From Ambrosia x helenae (taxonomy: Eukaryota; Streptophyta; Magnoliopsida; Asterales; Asteraceae), in the NCBI GenBank assembly GCA_030844895.1, contig CM061228.1:54301081-54365080 (forward strand): a stretch of DNA of 64,000 bases. The letters are read 5' to 3'. Positions 10,770 to 20,809 of this stretch are shown here, one piece after another; positions within the stretch are counted from its first letter, which is position 1, and each line of letters begins with the position of its first letter. Both the position numbers and the translations under genes were made by a program. The notes beneath the pieces are model-generated. The model had not been told where the DNA came from. It searched no databases and was given only the letters and a program-made list of their open reading frames with translations.

Positions 10770-12616
10770 GACTTAGAAGAGCAAACTGTGAACCCAACTC
10801 CAAATCCAGATGTTGCTTCATCGTCTAACACGGGTCATGATCAGGATGCTGTAGAGAACTTGACTGCTCAGACGGGAGTGATTGTACCTGTTAATCCGGA
10901 ATCTCGGATTCATCGTATTCACCCGCTGGAGCAAGTTATCGGTGATCCTGGAAGTGGAGTGATGACCAGAGGGCAGCTAAAAAGCGTTAATTCGCCAGAG
11001 AGTTTTGGTGCTTTAGCATTGTATGCCAAAATTCAGAAATCTGGAAGCCAAAATGATTGGTCGTTTGCATGTTATGTGTCGCAGGTAGAGCCAAGGACAT
11101 ACAAAGATGCTTTGAATGAAGATGCCTGGGTTGAGGCAATGCAGGAGGAGTTATTGCAATTCCAGAAATTGGGAGTCTGGACGCTCACAGATTTGCCGCC
11201 AGGAAGAAAGAAAATAGGCACTAAGTGGGTGTTTAAGTGCAAAAAGGATGATCGTGGAGTTATTGTTCGCAACAAAGCCAGATTGGTCGTGCAGGGTTTC
11301 CATCAAATCGAAGGAATTGATTACAACGAAATCTATGCACCAGTAGCACGAATGGAAGCTATTCGGATGATCCTTGCGTTTGCTTCGTACAAGAAATTCA
11401 AAGTTTATCAAATGGACGTCAAGAGCGCATTTTTGTACGGTAAAGTCAAGGAGGAGGTTTATGTCGGGCAGCCACCAGGCTTTGAGGACCCAATCCACCG
11501 GGACAAGGTCTACGTGCTGAACAAAGCTTTATATGGTTTGCACCAGGCTCCAAGACAGTGGTACGAGGAGCTAAGTACATACCTCATCTCCAAAGGATTC
11601 AAGCGCGGCCTCGTCGATTGCACTCTCTTTACGAAGAAGACGGGAGATGACTTGCTTCTAGTACAGATTTACGTTGATGATATTATATTTGGTTCAACTA
11701 ACGAACTTTTGTGCAGGGAATTCGAAACTGTTATGCAGGAAAAGTTCGAAATGAGCGCTATGGGGAGATGCAGTTTTTCCTAGGCTTACAGGTGGATCAA
11801 AGACCCGACGGGATCTTCATTCACCAGACGAAATACGTAGCCGACATCTTGAGCCGATTCCAGATGGAGGACTCTAAGCCGATGGATACCCCGATTCAAC
11901 CCAATCACGGGATTGGAGTGGACGCTAAGGGGGAGCTGACAGATCCATTTACATACAGAGCAATCATCGGATCTCTGATGTATTTGACAGCGTCTCGACC
12001 AGATATTATGTATGCAACGTGTCTCTGTGCTCGCTATCAATCGAAGCCGAAACAAAGTCATCTGACGGCGGTCAAGCGTATCCTTCGATATCTGAAGGGT
12101 TGTCCATCAAAAGGACTTTGGTACCCTAATGATGATGATTTTGATTTTATTGCTTTTAGTGATGCAGATTGGGGCGGCTGTGACAAAGACAGCAAATCAA
12201 CAACAGCCGGTTGCCAGTTTTTAGGGAGTAGGTTAATTACCTGGCAATGCAAGAAACAGACTTCCGTCGCACTGTCTACATGTGAAGCCGAGTACATTTC
12301 AGCCTCGAGTTGTTGTTCGCAAGTGCTCTGGATCCAACAACAGATGGTCGATTACGGTTTGCAGTTTCTTAAAACCCCTATACACTGTGACAACGAAGCC
12401 GCAATTGCATTAACTAAAAATACTGAAAATCATTCTAAAGCGAAACATATCCGGATTAAATATCATTTTATCCGTGATTGATACGCTAAGGAATTGATAG
12501 ATATGGTCAAAATCCATACTGACTACCAACGTGCAGATTTGTTTACAAAAGCTTTTGACAGATCCCGCTTTGAATATCTTTTGAAAGTAAACAATATAAA
12601 GGAAAAACAGGACTAA
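10770..12616 (+). pseudogene. pol: Copia reverse transcriptase and RNase H
   Basis: After the TAA at 10767 the same frame continues (NPESRIHRIHPLEQVIGD, RTYKDALNEDAWVEAMQEEL, TKWVFKCKKDD, KARLVVQGFHQIEGIDYNE, QMDVKSAFLYG). The catalytic box YVDDIIFGS is intact at 11670-11696. A frameshift at about 11765-11775 moves the reading to frame 2 (FFLGLQVDQRPDGIFI). RNase H follows (FIAFSDADWGGC, ALSTCEAEYISAS, IHCDNEAAIAL). A TGA at 12479-12481 replaces a Cys-type codon in HFIRD-C/Y, and the frame then runs to the natural-looking stop TAA 12614-12616. RT shows that this is the Copia order PR-IN-RT-RH. Confidence 0.9.
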
Positions 12617-14080
12617 TCGGCTCCTCGGTTTATCGCTTTTTAATTTTTAGTTTTAGTTCTTAATTTTTGCTAATTGGGAATTTCTCTTTGCTAATTGGGA
12701 ATTTCTCTTTACTATCATAATCCTCAAAGAAGTTGATGCTTTCGAAGGGGTTGTTTAATCCTCAAAGAAGTTGATGCTTTCAAGTGGATTGTTTCTTTCA
12801 AATTTTTGTTTTGTTTTTCAGAAAATTAAAAACCCAAAAATATGTTCTTTATTTTAGGGGGAGTCATTTTATCAGAAAAACCAAAAACATTGAAAAATTT
12901 TCAAAATACCTAAAAATTAGAAAAACCCAAAATGATTTCCTGGATAAAAAGAGGAAATGATAGTACATCAGTGGGGATCTGACACAGGCTAAAGAATTGT
13001 ATAGTTTTATGTGACGTATGTTGATTACGTGTGATATGCTGATAGGCTTCGTAGACTATATATTGCGTGCATTAGTGATACAAACATAACAAACTACGCG
13101 TTTGTGGCTGAACACCTCATGGGCATATGGTCTTAGTACCGTAATTTCGTTTGACAGGGTGTTTGTACAAAACTCGGAGGTTTAGGGTCGTTATGTTATT
13201 AGTTGTCTGGGGATAGCCTATCTGATCTTCTGCTGTAAGTCATTACGGACCTATATCAAACAGGATGTCTTTATAAAAGAGCTTTATGCCAAATCCTAAA
13301 GTTACCGAATTGAGGAACTTTCCATGTTATATGATGATCAAAGATTATCTATAATATCGTATTGATCATTGATGCAAATCATGATTAATATCAGTCCTCA
13401 ACCTGGTATGGTGCATATGTTACTTTGCTGCATTAATTTGCTGACCTGTATACCTCTATGCATTATATCTTGTACAATTACAGACGACGAAAGCATAATC
13501 ACGCTTTACAATGAGTCTTTGTGCAAATTACTTCTTGATACGGGAGTATGTCGTGTGTGTGGGAACCACATTGTGTTAGTCAAATACATCTAATTCGTAT
13601 CATTTTAAAGCATTGCGAAATTGTCTGCATGTGAGCTTATGTGGACAACAATATCAGCAATTGCCGTGTCACATATTGTTTCTAATGATAATATTAAAAC
13701 AGATCAACGCTGTGTTCAGATTTCTCAGAAAACTGATATGATCCTCTTACCGGAAATCACAAAATGTTTACTGTTTTCATTTACTTTGATGCATTTTACT
13801 TTGTCGCTTTTTACTTTTATTGTCAAAAAGATACAAAATCCAAAAAGATTTTAGGTGTGTTTTGATAAAAATTTCAGAAAATCCAAAAGATTTGCATTTC
13901 TGCTTTATTTTTGATAACCGGGGATGCTTGATGGTCAATTTCTGAGATTTGATAATACCATCTGGGCTTTGTATCATTCAAAAAGTGAAAATTTGAGTTT
14001 TGGAAGTTTAACGGATTGAAAAATGTTGAACGGGATTCGAATTCGTGATTTGGCGAAATTTTCAGATTTTTCCATTTCAC
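12617..14080 (+). other. Non-coding region after pol, with tandem repeats and an extra polypurine tract
   Basis: Contains two perfect 21 bp units (12669-12689, 12690-12710; GCTAATTGGGAATTTCTCTT type), then two 38 bp units with a few differences (12719-12756, 12757-12794), then a polypurine tract AGGGGGAG at about 12855-12862. The remainder (12870-14080) has only short frames without recognisable similarity. Confidence 0.7.
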
Positions 14081-14089
14081 ATTTGCCCC

Positions 14090-14340
14090 TTAAATGGGTC
14101 GAATGTGGAAAAATCATCATATTCGACCGTTTTGATTTTGGGCGAATGTGGACTTTTTCACTTCCGGGTGTCCATTTCACATTCGGGTATATATTTCACC
14201 TTCGGGTCTTTAATTAGGGGCGAAGGTGGAATTGTTTCACACTCGTACCATTCATTTGGGGCGAATGTGGACTTAACCCACATTCGTCCACAACAAACGG
14301 GCGAACGTGGCTTTCTATATATAAGCCTTTCACATTCGAG
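14090..14340 (+). promoter_or_regulatory. Internal promoter-like block: motif array followed by a TATA box
   Basis: About eleven copies of the LTR motif in both orientations (GGTCGAATGTGG, GGGCGAATGTGG, CACCTTCGGGTC, CACATTCGTCC). The last direct copy, GGGCGAACGTGG at 14299-14310, is 4-5 bp from CTATATATAAG at 14315-14325, essentially the LTR promoter arrangement. It lies about 0.73 kb before the accessory ORF, so it could drive a separate mRNA for it. Confidence 0.55.
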
Positions 14341-14459
14341 TCTTCACATTCAAAAATTTTTCAAACTTTCTTCAATACCAGACCTTGTTGCTCGTGTTTC
14401 TTATGATTCATTGATTTGTTCCCTGACCATTACTGATCATTTTAAGACTTTAATTGCAG

Positions 14460-15051
14460 GTAATGGACAACGTTTCAGATCAGATTTGATCGTTTTATGA
14501 ACAGGACCTAGGGTTTCAATTTTAGGGGTTTATGATGAATATTGATGCGTGTTATTGATTACCGATCAGTTCTCATAGGTTTTAGGGGGAGAATGTAGAA
14601 GGAATTAGGTTAATAACACATTTAGATGTTAGTTTTGATTGTTTGAACACAGTTGAACCCTAATTCTACTTTAAAACCAATGAAAATTGATTAATTGTCA
14701 AAATTGTTAATGAACAAGTGTTAGTCGGACTTGTTAGCACATATTAGAATCAAAATTACAAGATAAAACCAACAATGGCAAAAATTTAAATTTTGGGGGA
14801 AAACTGTTTCACATTCGGTTGATATAAACGGGCGAAAGTGAATCAGATTGGGCGAATGTACATTCAAACTGGACGAATGTGACTTTTAATCAGAACTTTT
14901 TCATATTCGACCATATAATTTCACATTCGACCAAATATTCTCACATTCGGCCAATTCAAAACGGGCGAATGTGCAGATTATTTTGACCAGAATTTTTATA
15001 ATTTTTGTCGTTTTTGTATTTTGACGTGTTTTCATTGATTTTTATGTGTAG
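14460..15051 (+). other. Candidate 5' UTR intron of the accessory ORF
   Basis: Donor CAG/GTAATG at 14460 and acceptor TTTTTATGTGTAG ending at 15051, immediately before the ATG at 15052. About 592 bp. It contains another motif cluster (about eight copies, 14805-14970) and an AGGGGGAG tract at about 14585. Removing it gives a short leader starting soon after the TATA box at 14315. Confidence 0.4.
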
Positions 15052-18000
15052 ATGGCTGATCAACCCGAGAACGTTGAAACACCAGCAGTCAATGTTGAAA
15101 CTCCAGCAGAGATTACAGTTCCAGATCCAGTGCCAGAAGCTGAAACGTCTGTTCCAAGCAGTTGGCCGTTTGAAAGATCGCACAACTGTTGCGCTTATCT
15201 CGGAGATGTTGAGAAAAATACGGAGTTTACCGGGATTATAGAGTTTCTGAAGAGGAGCAGGATTGTTCATGCTTTAGCCACACCAACCATCATATACAAA
15301 GACATCATTGAAGATTTTTATCAGAATGCGAAGTATGACTACTGGGAGAATCAGACGATCATCAAGAGCAAGATTCAGGATATGGAGATGTTCTTGACTG
15401 AAGCTGATATTCGGGAAGCGTTACAGATTAAGTTTGAAGATAGTAAAGATCCCAGGGAGTTGTCATGGACAGAACAGAAAGCATGTTTCTTACGGATGAA
15501 ATACAAAGGTCCAATCACTGACGGATCTATGTATAAGGGGAAGCTGGGAGTGCAGTATAAGTATTTTGCACATGTTCTTATCCACGTATTTGGGTGTGTG
15601 AGTGGTGGTTATGATGTCATGAGAAGGAGTTTGAGTTCATTAATGGTTGCGTTGACACTCAACAAACCATTTAATGTTTCTGGGATGATTCTTGATCATA
15701 TGCTGGAGATGCTGAAGGGAATGAAGAATAAGAAGTTTATGTTGTATCCGAGATTTCTGATGATGATCTTTGACTATAAGTATCCTATGTTGAAAAAGGA
15801 TCCGACTATGATCCTAGGTCAAGATCATATGAACATCAGAACATTGATGAGAATGAAGGGTTACAAAGGTGTGCCTGATAGTGAGAAGCCACCTAACAGG
15901 AGATTATTTGGTGCTTTGGCTCGTCCGGATTACACTGATCCTGGCAAGAACAAAGCAAGACATGATGATAGTGACTCAGACAATGATGATCCCTTAGTGT
16001 ATGTTGATTCAAGCACTAAGCGGAAACGGCAAGTAGTCAATCCTGGAGCCAAAGGGAAGGGCAAGGGAAAGGCTGTGGATCAGGGAAGCACTAAGCAACA
16101 AGTGGTTAGAAAGAAATCGACGGCGAAGAAAGGATCGGGTTTGGTGGATGAAGAGTCGGTAGATTCAGAAGAGACTGAGGTTGATGAGCAGTGGGATTCT
16201 GATGATGAGAATGTGAGGACCACCAAACGTAAGGCCACTATGGTTGGTGAGTCTGAATCCTTAAACCAGTCGATAGAAGAAGCTGAGAGAAGAAAGAAAT
16301 CAGTAGAAGATGAGGGTCTAGGTGTTGACCTAGCAGAACTGAGTGTTGGAGACACTGTAGTGGTGAATTTGCCCAGAAAGACTAAGAAGCAAAAGACTAT
16401 GGCCAAGAAGTCTAGTGTAAAAGAACTGAGGGAGAAAGAGTTAGCTCAGTTATTGAAGGGAAAAAGATTACCTGATGCTGGTACACCATCTAAGCTATCT
16501 TCACCTGTTGCCAAGAAGCAGAAGAAAATGAAAGAGGCAGAGACTTTACCAATCGATCAATTTAATATCGATATGGATAAAGTGCTCGATATGTTTAGAA
16601 AGCCTCAGAAGGAGAAAGTAGTTGAAGTTGAGCCATCTAGATCAAAGTCAAAGAAAGTGACTGTGGATGACGATGTTATGAAGCAAGTGAATAAAAAGAT
16701 GGAAGATATAATGAAGATGTTGGTTGCTCAACAAGCTGAGATTGCTAAGTTCAAGCAGAATGAGGAGAAAATGCTTCAGATAGTGGTTGCTTCAAAATCT
16801 AATCAGGATGATATAAATGATAAGATTAAGATGTTGGAAGCTAAGAATGAGAAGCTTGAGAAAAAGTGTGCAAGAAACAAGAGCAAAATCAAACTGATTA
16901 AGGCTGATAACAAAGAACTAAGGAATGAAAACAAACGCCTTGGTAATTTGATTGAAGAGCTTTATAGCAGGGCACCCCAGTTGAAAGAGGGTGAAGAAGA
17001 TGAAGAAGAAGATGAACAGAAAGTCGATTATGAATATTCTGAATCTGAGAAAGAAGAAGAAGATGATGAGGATAATGATGAATCGGAGAAAAGCGATGAT
17101 GATGATGATGATGACAATAATGATGATGATGATGATGCTGAAGGTGCTGGGAAAAAGCAAGGTGATGAGTTTAGCAGTGGAAGTGATCATGATGGAGGAG
17201 ATGATACTTCTAGATTTAGTTATGAGAAGAGAACACCAAAGAAGAAAGATACTGGAGAATCAAGTTCGAAGAAGAAAGGTGAGAACGTTGATTCGGATGA
17301 AAGTATTTTCTGGAACGAGAAGGTGAGATCTTTGTCTGATGATGCTAAACAGCTGTATAAGAATATGTTGGAAAAGAGAGAGTGGACCATTGAGTTCACA
17401 GGATGCTTTGCTGAAATATTCCAGACTGATGACTTAAGATATGAGTTGGAATATGAAGATCCAGATCTTGAAGAAGGGGAATTACCTGCATCTGTGGCAA
17501 AAGAAATACTAGATGGTCTTGCACAGAGGGTAGGGAAAACGTTTGAGGAGTTTATGATGGATGAATCGATTCCTGATATTCCTGAAAAGGATATGGGAAG
17601 TCATTCAGATGATATGCAGACTCCAGAGAACAATGAAGTGGAGGTAGAAGATATAACTCATGAAGAGTTTCCCCAATATTTCAGACAAGATGATGAAAAT
17701 GAAGTATTTCCTGACTTCACTGAGATACCAAATAAGTCAGCGAAACAGAAAGCTAAGAAAAGGAGTGAAGAGTTTGTTGAGAAGGTATTTGGTACTGAAA
17801 AGAAAGATTCTTCTAACCAGTCTGATGAGTTGAAGAATTATATGAAGAAATTGAAAGAAATGGATGAGAACCGACCAAAGCCTGAAGCTCAAGGTAACTT
17901 TTACAGATTTCATAATGCCAAGTTCAAAGGCAAAGCTCTCGGGTGGACTTACTTAGGCAGACTGAAATGTATTGCTGCAAAATGGGAAACCGGAATTCTG

Positions 18001-18699
18001 TACTTCAACAGATTCTGTGACTTGCTTACTCTACCGTACTGGGCGGTTAGAGACTTATGCAGATTCCCAATGTCAGGTGCCGAAGTAAATGGATCACATG
18101 TCGGTTGGTGCGCTGATAAATTGGTTTGGGAAAGTCGTACGAGATGGAACAGATTCAAGCCTCAATATCCCCGTAGAAAAGTTCATAGGGATATTGATCC
18201 TCAAACCAATATGAAGCGTGTTACTTTGATATACAAAGCACCTAATGTGATGAGGAAGATACCGTTAATGCCTATGCCACAACATTTCAGTGCTGATTTC
18301 ATCTTTTGGTATTATGATTGGAGAAAGGCAGAAGCGGTGATCGTGTTGAGAGATGGAAAGGATAAATACAAGCATGTTCATGTATTTGATCCTATGTGGT
18401 TGATTAATTGCACATTTGAAGACATCATCATGTTGTTCTACAATCCAATCTACTATGAACCTAATAATTTTGCTCAAGCGAGAAAGTATACGCAAGTGGT
18501 TGGAGTTTGTTTTGCGTATGATATCAATGCAGGAAGCAACTTGGAGGGTAAACTTGGCAAGACTGTGAAGATAGCCAATGTGTCTAAGCCTGTGAAGAAA
18601 ACATTTGAGCCGCCAATGACTACTGAGCAGAAGAAACAGCTCAGAATCAAGTTGATGAACAAGACGATGGACCAACAGAGAAAACTATCCAATCAATAG
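15052..18699 (+). CDS. Accessory ORF of the giant Copia element, 1215 codons, intact
   Basis: ATG 15052 to TAG 18697-18699, with no interruption, ending just before the polypurine tract. Residues ~1-40 are Pro/Glu/Thr-rich. Residues ~40-300 form a compact helical domain (GIIEFLKRSRIVHAL, EADIREALQIKF, KYFAHVLIHVFGC, KPFNVSGMILDHMLE, FMLYPRFLMMIFDYKYP). This pattern resembles a protein type I associate with retroelements in Asteraceae genome annotations; that is memory, not a search. STKRKRQ at ~322 and other Lys/Arg clusters could be nuclear signals. Residues ~538-640 are a strong coiled coil, ~645-700 a very acidic Asp/Glu run, and ~937-1215 a second structured, Trp/Tyr-rich domain (GWTYLGRLKCIAAKWETG, ADFIFWYYDWRKAE). 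I see no signal peptide or membrane segment, so despite its env-like position it does not look like an envelope. Function unknown. Confidence 0.85.
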   Translation: MADQPENVETPAVNVETPAEITVPDPVPEAETSVPSSWPFERSHNCCAYLGDVEKNTEFTGIIEFLKRSRIVHALATPTIIYKDIIEDFYQNAKYDYWENQTIIKSKIQDMEMFLTEADIREALQIKFEDSKDPRELSWTEQKACFLRMKYKGPITDGSMYKGKLGVQYKYFAHVLIHVFGCVSGGYDVMRRSLSSLMVALTLNKPFNVSGMILDHMLEMLKGMKNKKFMLYPRFLMMIFDYKYPMLKKDPTMILGQDHMNIRTLMRMKGYKGVPDSEKPPNRRLFGALARPDYTDPGKNKARHDDSDSDNDDPLVYVDSSTKRKRQVVNPGAKGKGKGKAVDQGSTKQQVVRKKSTAKKGSGLVDEESVDSEETEVDEQWDSDDENVRTTKRKATMVGESESLNQSIEEAERRKKSVEDEGLGVDLAELSVGDTVVVNLPRKTKKQKTMAKKSSVKELREKELAQLLKGKRLPDAGTPSKLSSPVAKKQKKMKEAETLPIDQFNIDMDKVLDMFRKPQKEKVVEVEPSRSKSKKVTVDDDVMKQVNKKMEDIMKMLVAQQAEIAKFKQNEEKMLQIVVASKSNQDDINDKIKMLEAKNEKLEKKCARNKSKIKLIKADNKELRNENKRLGNLIEELYSRAPQLKEGEEDEEEDEQKVDYEYSESEKEEEDDEDNDESEKSDDDDDDDNNDDDDDAEGAGKKQGDEFSSGSDHDGGDDTSRFSYEKRTPKKKDTGESSSKKKGENVDSDESIFWNEKVRSLSDDAKQLYKNMLEKREWTIEFTGCFAEIFQTDDLRYELEYEDPDLEEGELPASVAKEILDGLAQRVGKTFEEFMMDESIPDIPEKDMGSHSDDMQTPENNEVEVEDITHEEFPQYFRQDDENEVFPDFTEIPNKSAKQKAKKRSEEFVEKVFGTEKKDSSNQSDELKNYMKKLKEMDENRPKPEAQGNFYRFHNAKFKGKALGWTYLGRLKCIAAKWETGILYFNRFCDLLTLPYWAVRDLCRFPMSGAEVNGSHVGWCADKLVWESRTRWNRFKPQYPRRKVHRDIDPQTNMKRVTLIYKAPNVMRKIPLMPMPQHFSADFIFWYYDWRKAEAVIVLRDGKDKYKHVHVFDPMWLINCTFEDIIMLFYNPIYYEPNNFAQARKYTQVVGVCFAYDINAGSNLEGKLGKTVKIANVSKPVKKTFEPPMTTEQKKQLRIKLMNKTMDQQRKLSNQ

Positions 18700-18700
18700 T

Positions 18701-18712
18701 CGAGGGGGAGTT
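18701..18712 (+). other. Copia polypurine tract
   Basis: CGAGGGGGAGTT directly before the 3' LTR start TGTTGATGCG at 18713 and right after the accessory ORF stop. It would prime plus-strand DNA synthesis. Related AGGGGGAG tracts occur at about 12855 and 14585. Confidence 0.85.
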
Positions 18713-19230
18713 TGTTGATGCGTTTTGCGACTAAGGATTGGATATATATAATTAACATATGTTAGAGCTTGGCCGAAGGTAAAATAAGTATGGGCGAATG
18801 TGAATATAATGGGGGCGAAGGTAGATTTGAAGTGGGCGAAGGTAGACTGGACTTGACTAGAAGATACATTCGACCACCAGAAGTGGGCGAAGGTGGAAAA
18901 AGGCTACGTTCGACCAGAAGAAATGGGCGAACGTGCAGTGCCTATATATAGTTTTTGTGTTTTTGATAATGTAAGAGAGTTGTCATTTGTGTCCAGGTTC
19001 AGATCAGGTTCAGAGGTGTTTTTGAGAAATAGTGTGTGTGTTCTAGATTAACATAAACTGATTGTAAATGCTTATTTGAATGAAGTTAATCTATGAAATG
19101 ATATTGAAAATGATCTTGATTGTGTTATGATTTGTGTTTTATCAATTTGTTCAGAACTAGGGTTTCCGCACCTAGTTTTGTGACTTGTATGATCGTATAA
19201 TCCTGTTTTAGCTAAAATCCAACGCTCACA
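18713..19230 (+). repeat. Copia 3' LTR
   Basis: 518 bp, same ends as the 5' LTR. Differences seen by eye: one extra G in the GGGG run near 18811, G to C in AGATA(G/C)ATTCG, and T to C in TTTGTT(T/C)AGAAC. Followed by the duplication GGAAG at 19231-19235. Confidence 0.95.
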
Positions 19231-19235
19231 GGAAG

Positions 19236-20775
19236 GCAACGTTGTAGCCGACGCCTTGAGTCGCAAGGAACGGGTTAAGCCATTGCGTGTCTGAGCTTTG
19301 GGTCTAACCATCCACACGAACCTGACCGACCGGATTCGTGAAGCTCAAACTAACGCTCTTAAACCCGAGAATGTCAAAGGTGAAAGATTGCGGAAGATGG
19401 TTGATTCACTGGAGTCAAAAGCGGATCAAGCTCTGTATTTCATGAATAGAATTTGGGTACCAGTGTACGGTGGATTGCGTGAACTGGTATTGGCCGAAGC
19501 CCACAGTTCGTGATATTCGGTTCACCCTGGAGCAGACAAGATGTTCCATGATCTAAAGGAATTTTACTGGTGGCCAAATTTCAAGAGGGATATAGCGGCG
19601 TATGTTGCGCGATGTTTGACTTGCGCGAAGGTCAAGGCCGAGCATCAGAGACCATCCGGTTTGCTCCAGCAACCGAAATACCGGAATGGAAATGGGAAAG
19701 GATCACTATGGATTTCATTACCAAGTTGCCCAGGACAACAAGCGGCCATGACATGATCTGGGTAATCGTTGATCGATTGACAAAATCTGCACACTTCCTC
19801 CCCATTCGCGAAACGGATAAGTTGGAGAAACTGACCCGTTTGTATATTAAGGAAGTTGTGTCGAAGCACGGGGTACCTATTTCCATCATCTCCGATCGAG
19901 ATAGTCGTTTCACCTCAAGATTTTGGGAGAGTTTAAATGAAGCCCTCGGTACTCGCCTTGACATGAGTACCGCATATCATCCACAAACCGATGGGCAGAG
20001 TGAACGGACCATCCAGACCTCGGAAGATATGCTACGGGCATGCGCAATCGATTTCAGCGGAAGTTGGGATACACACTTGCCACTGGTAGAGTTTTCGTAT
20101 AACAACAGTTACCACACAAGCATTCAGGCTGCACCTTTTGAAGCTCTATATGGACGCAAGTGTAGATCGCCTCTATGTTGGGCCGAAGTTGGCGAAAAGC
20201 AACTTACCGGGCCCGAAATTGTTCAAGAAACGACGGATAAGGTCTTTCTGATAAGAGAACGTCTCAAAGCGGCACGTGACCGACAGAAAAGCTACGCAGA
20301 CATGAGGAGGAAGCCTTTGGAATTTCAAGTCGGAGACAGGGTCCTACTAAAGGTGTCACCTTGGAAAGGTGTCGCGCGCTTTGGGAAGCACGGAAAACTA
20401 AACCCACGATATGTTGGACCATTTGAAATCCTGTCCAGAGTAGGCCCCGTAGCATACAAGCTCAAGTTACCACAAGAACTTAACGGTGTACATGACACGT
20501 TCCACGTGTCGAACTTGAAAAAGTGCTTATCCGACGAAACCCTCATCATCCCCGCAGACGAAATCCACATTGACGACAAGTTACACTTCGTCGAAGAGCC
20601 AATCGAAGTAACCGATTGGAAGGTCCAAAAGCTAAGACGCAGTAAGATCAGGTTGGTCAAAGTGCGTTGGAATGCCAAGCGTGGACCGGAGTTCACGTGG
20701 GAGCGGCTGGACAGGATGAAGCAAAAGTATCCCGCCCTATTCGAGAAGACCCCTATACCGGAGAGCTCGAAGTGA
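19236..20775 (+). pseudogene. pol: Gypsy RNase H end, integrase and chromodomain-like tail
   Basis: Resumes the RNase H interrupted at 3995 (VVADALSRKE, one base missing just after the junction). The following frame has TGA stops where Arg codons are expected, at about 19291 (RV-stop-ALGL) and 19511-19513 (HSS-stop-YSVHPG), both CGA to TGA changes. The zinc-binding part is HPGADKMFHDLKEFYWWP with CLTCAKVKAEHQ. A one-base loss near 19675 shifts into the frame open to 20775. The integrase catalytic residues are present (TMDFI, ISDRDSRF, GQSERT). The C-terminus contains LLKVSPWKG and GKLNPRYVGPFEI, and ends in a chromodomain-like block (LVKVRWNAKRGPEFTWERLDRMKQKYP), which in chromoviruses steers integration to heterochromatin. 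Confidence 0.9.
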
Positions 20776-20799
20776 ATTCCGGAACGGAATTCTCTTAAC

Positions 20800-20809
20800 G
20801 GGGGGAGAA
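20800..20809 (+). other. Gypsy polypurine tract
   Basis: GGGGGGAGAA immediately before the 3' LTR start TGTAACAACC, 25 bp after the pol stop. Confidence 0.85.

Larger units (their letters stand above)
3996..19230 (+). mobile_element. Giant Sirevirus-like Ty1/copia retrotransposon with an accessory ORF
   Basis: 15,235 bp between GGAAG duplications. Order: LTR (517 bp), PBS, motif-rich leader, long Gag with two zinc knuckles and a coiled-coil region, protease, integrase, RT, RNase H (to 12616), about 2.4 kb of non-coding sequence with an internal promoter-like block, a 1215-codon accessory ORF (15052-18699), polypurine tract, LTR (518 bp). Copia order (integrase before RT), PBS TGGTATCAGAGC, oversized Gag, several polypurine tracts and a 3' extra ORF point to the SIRE/Maximus clade, whose members are often 8-12 kb, so this one is unusually long. 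The LTRs differ by only two substitutions and one indel, marking a very recent insertion, yet gag-pol has at least eight disabling changes. Confidence 0.93.

Noticed and set aside
13369..13854. Two short frames in the Copia 3' region as extra genes
   Set aside because: Short, unlike known proteins, and not conserved in pattern; the region has intron- or UTR-like composition.
16918..17190. Minus-strand Ile-rich frame resembling membrane segments
   Set aside because: It is the opposite strand of the Asp/Glu run in the accessory ORF (GAT repeats read as ATC).
15052..18699. Calling the accessory ORF an envelope protein
   Set aside because: The position fits, but I see no signal peptide, no membrane-spanning segment and no cleavage-site pattern; the coiled coil and acidic run are not typical of an envelope.
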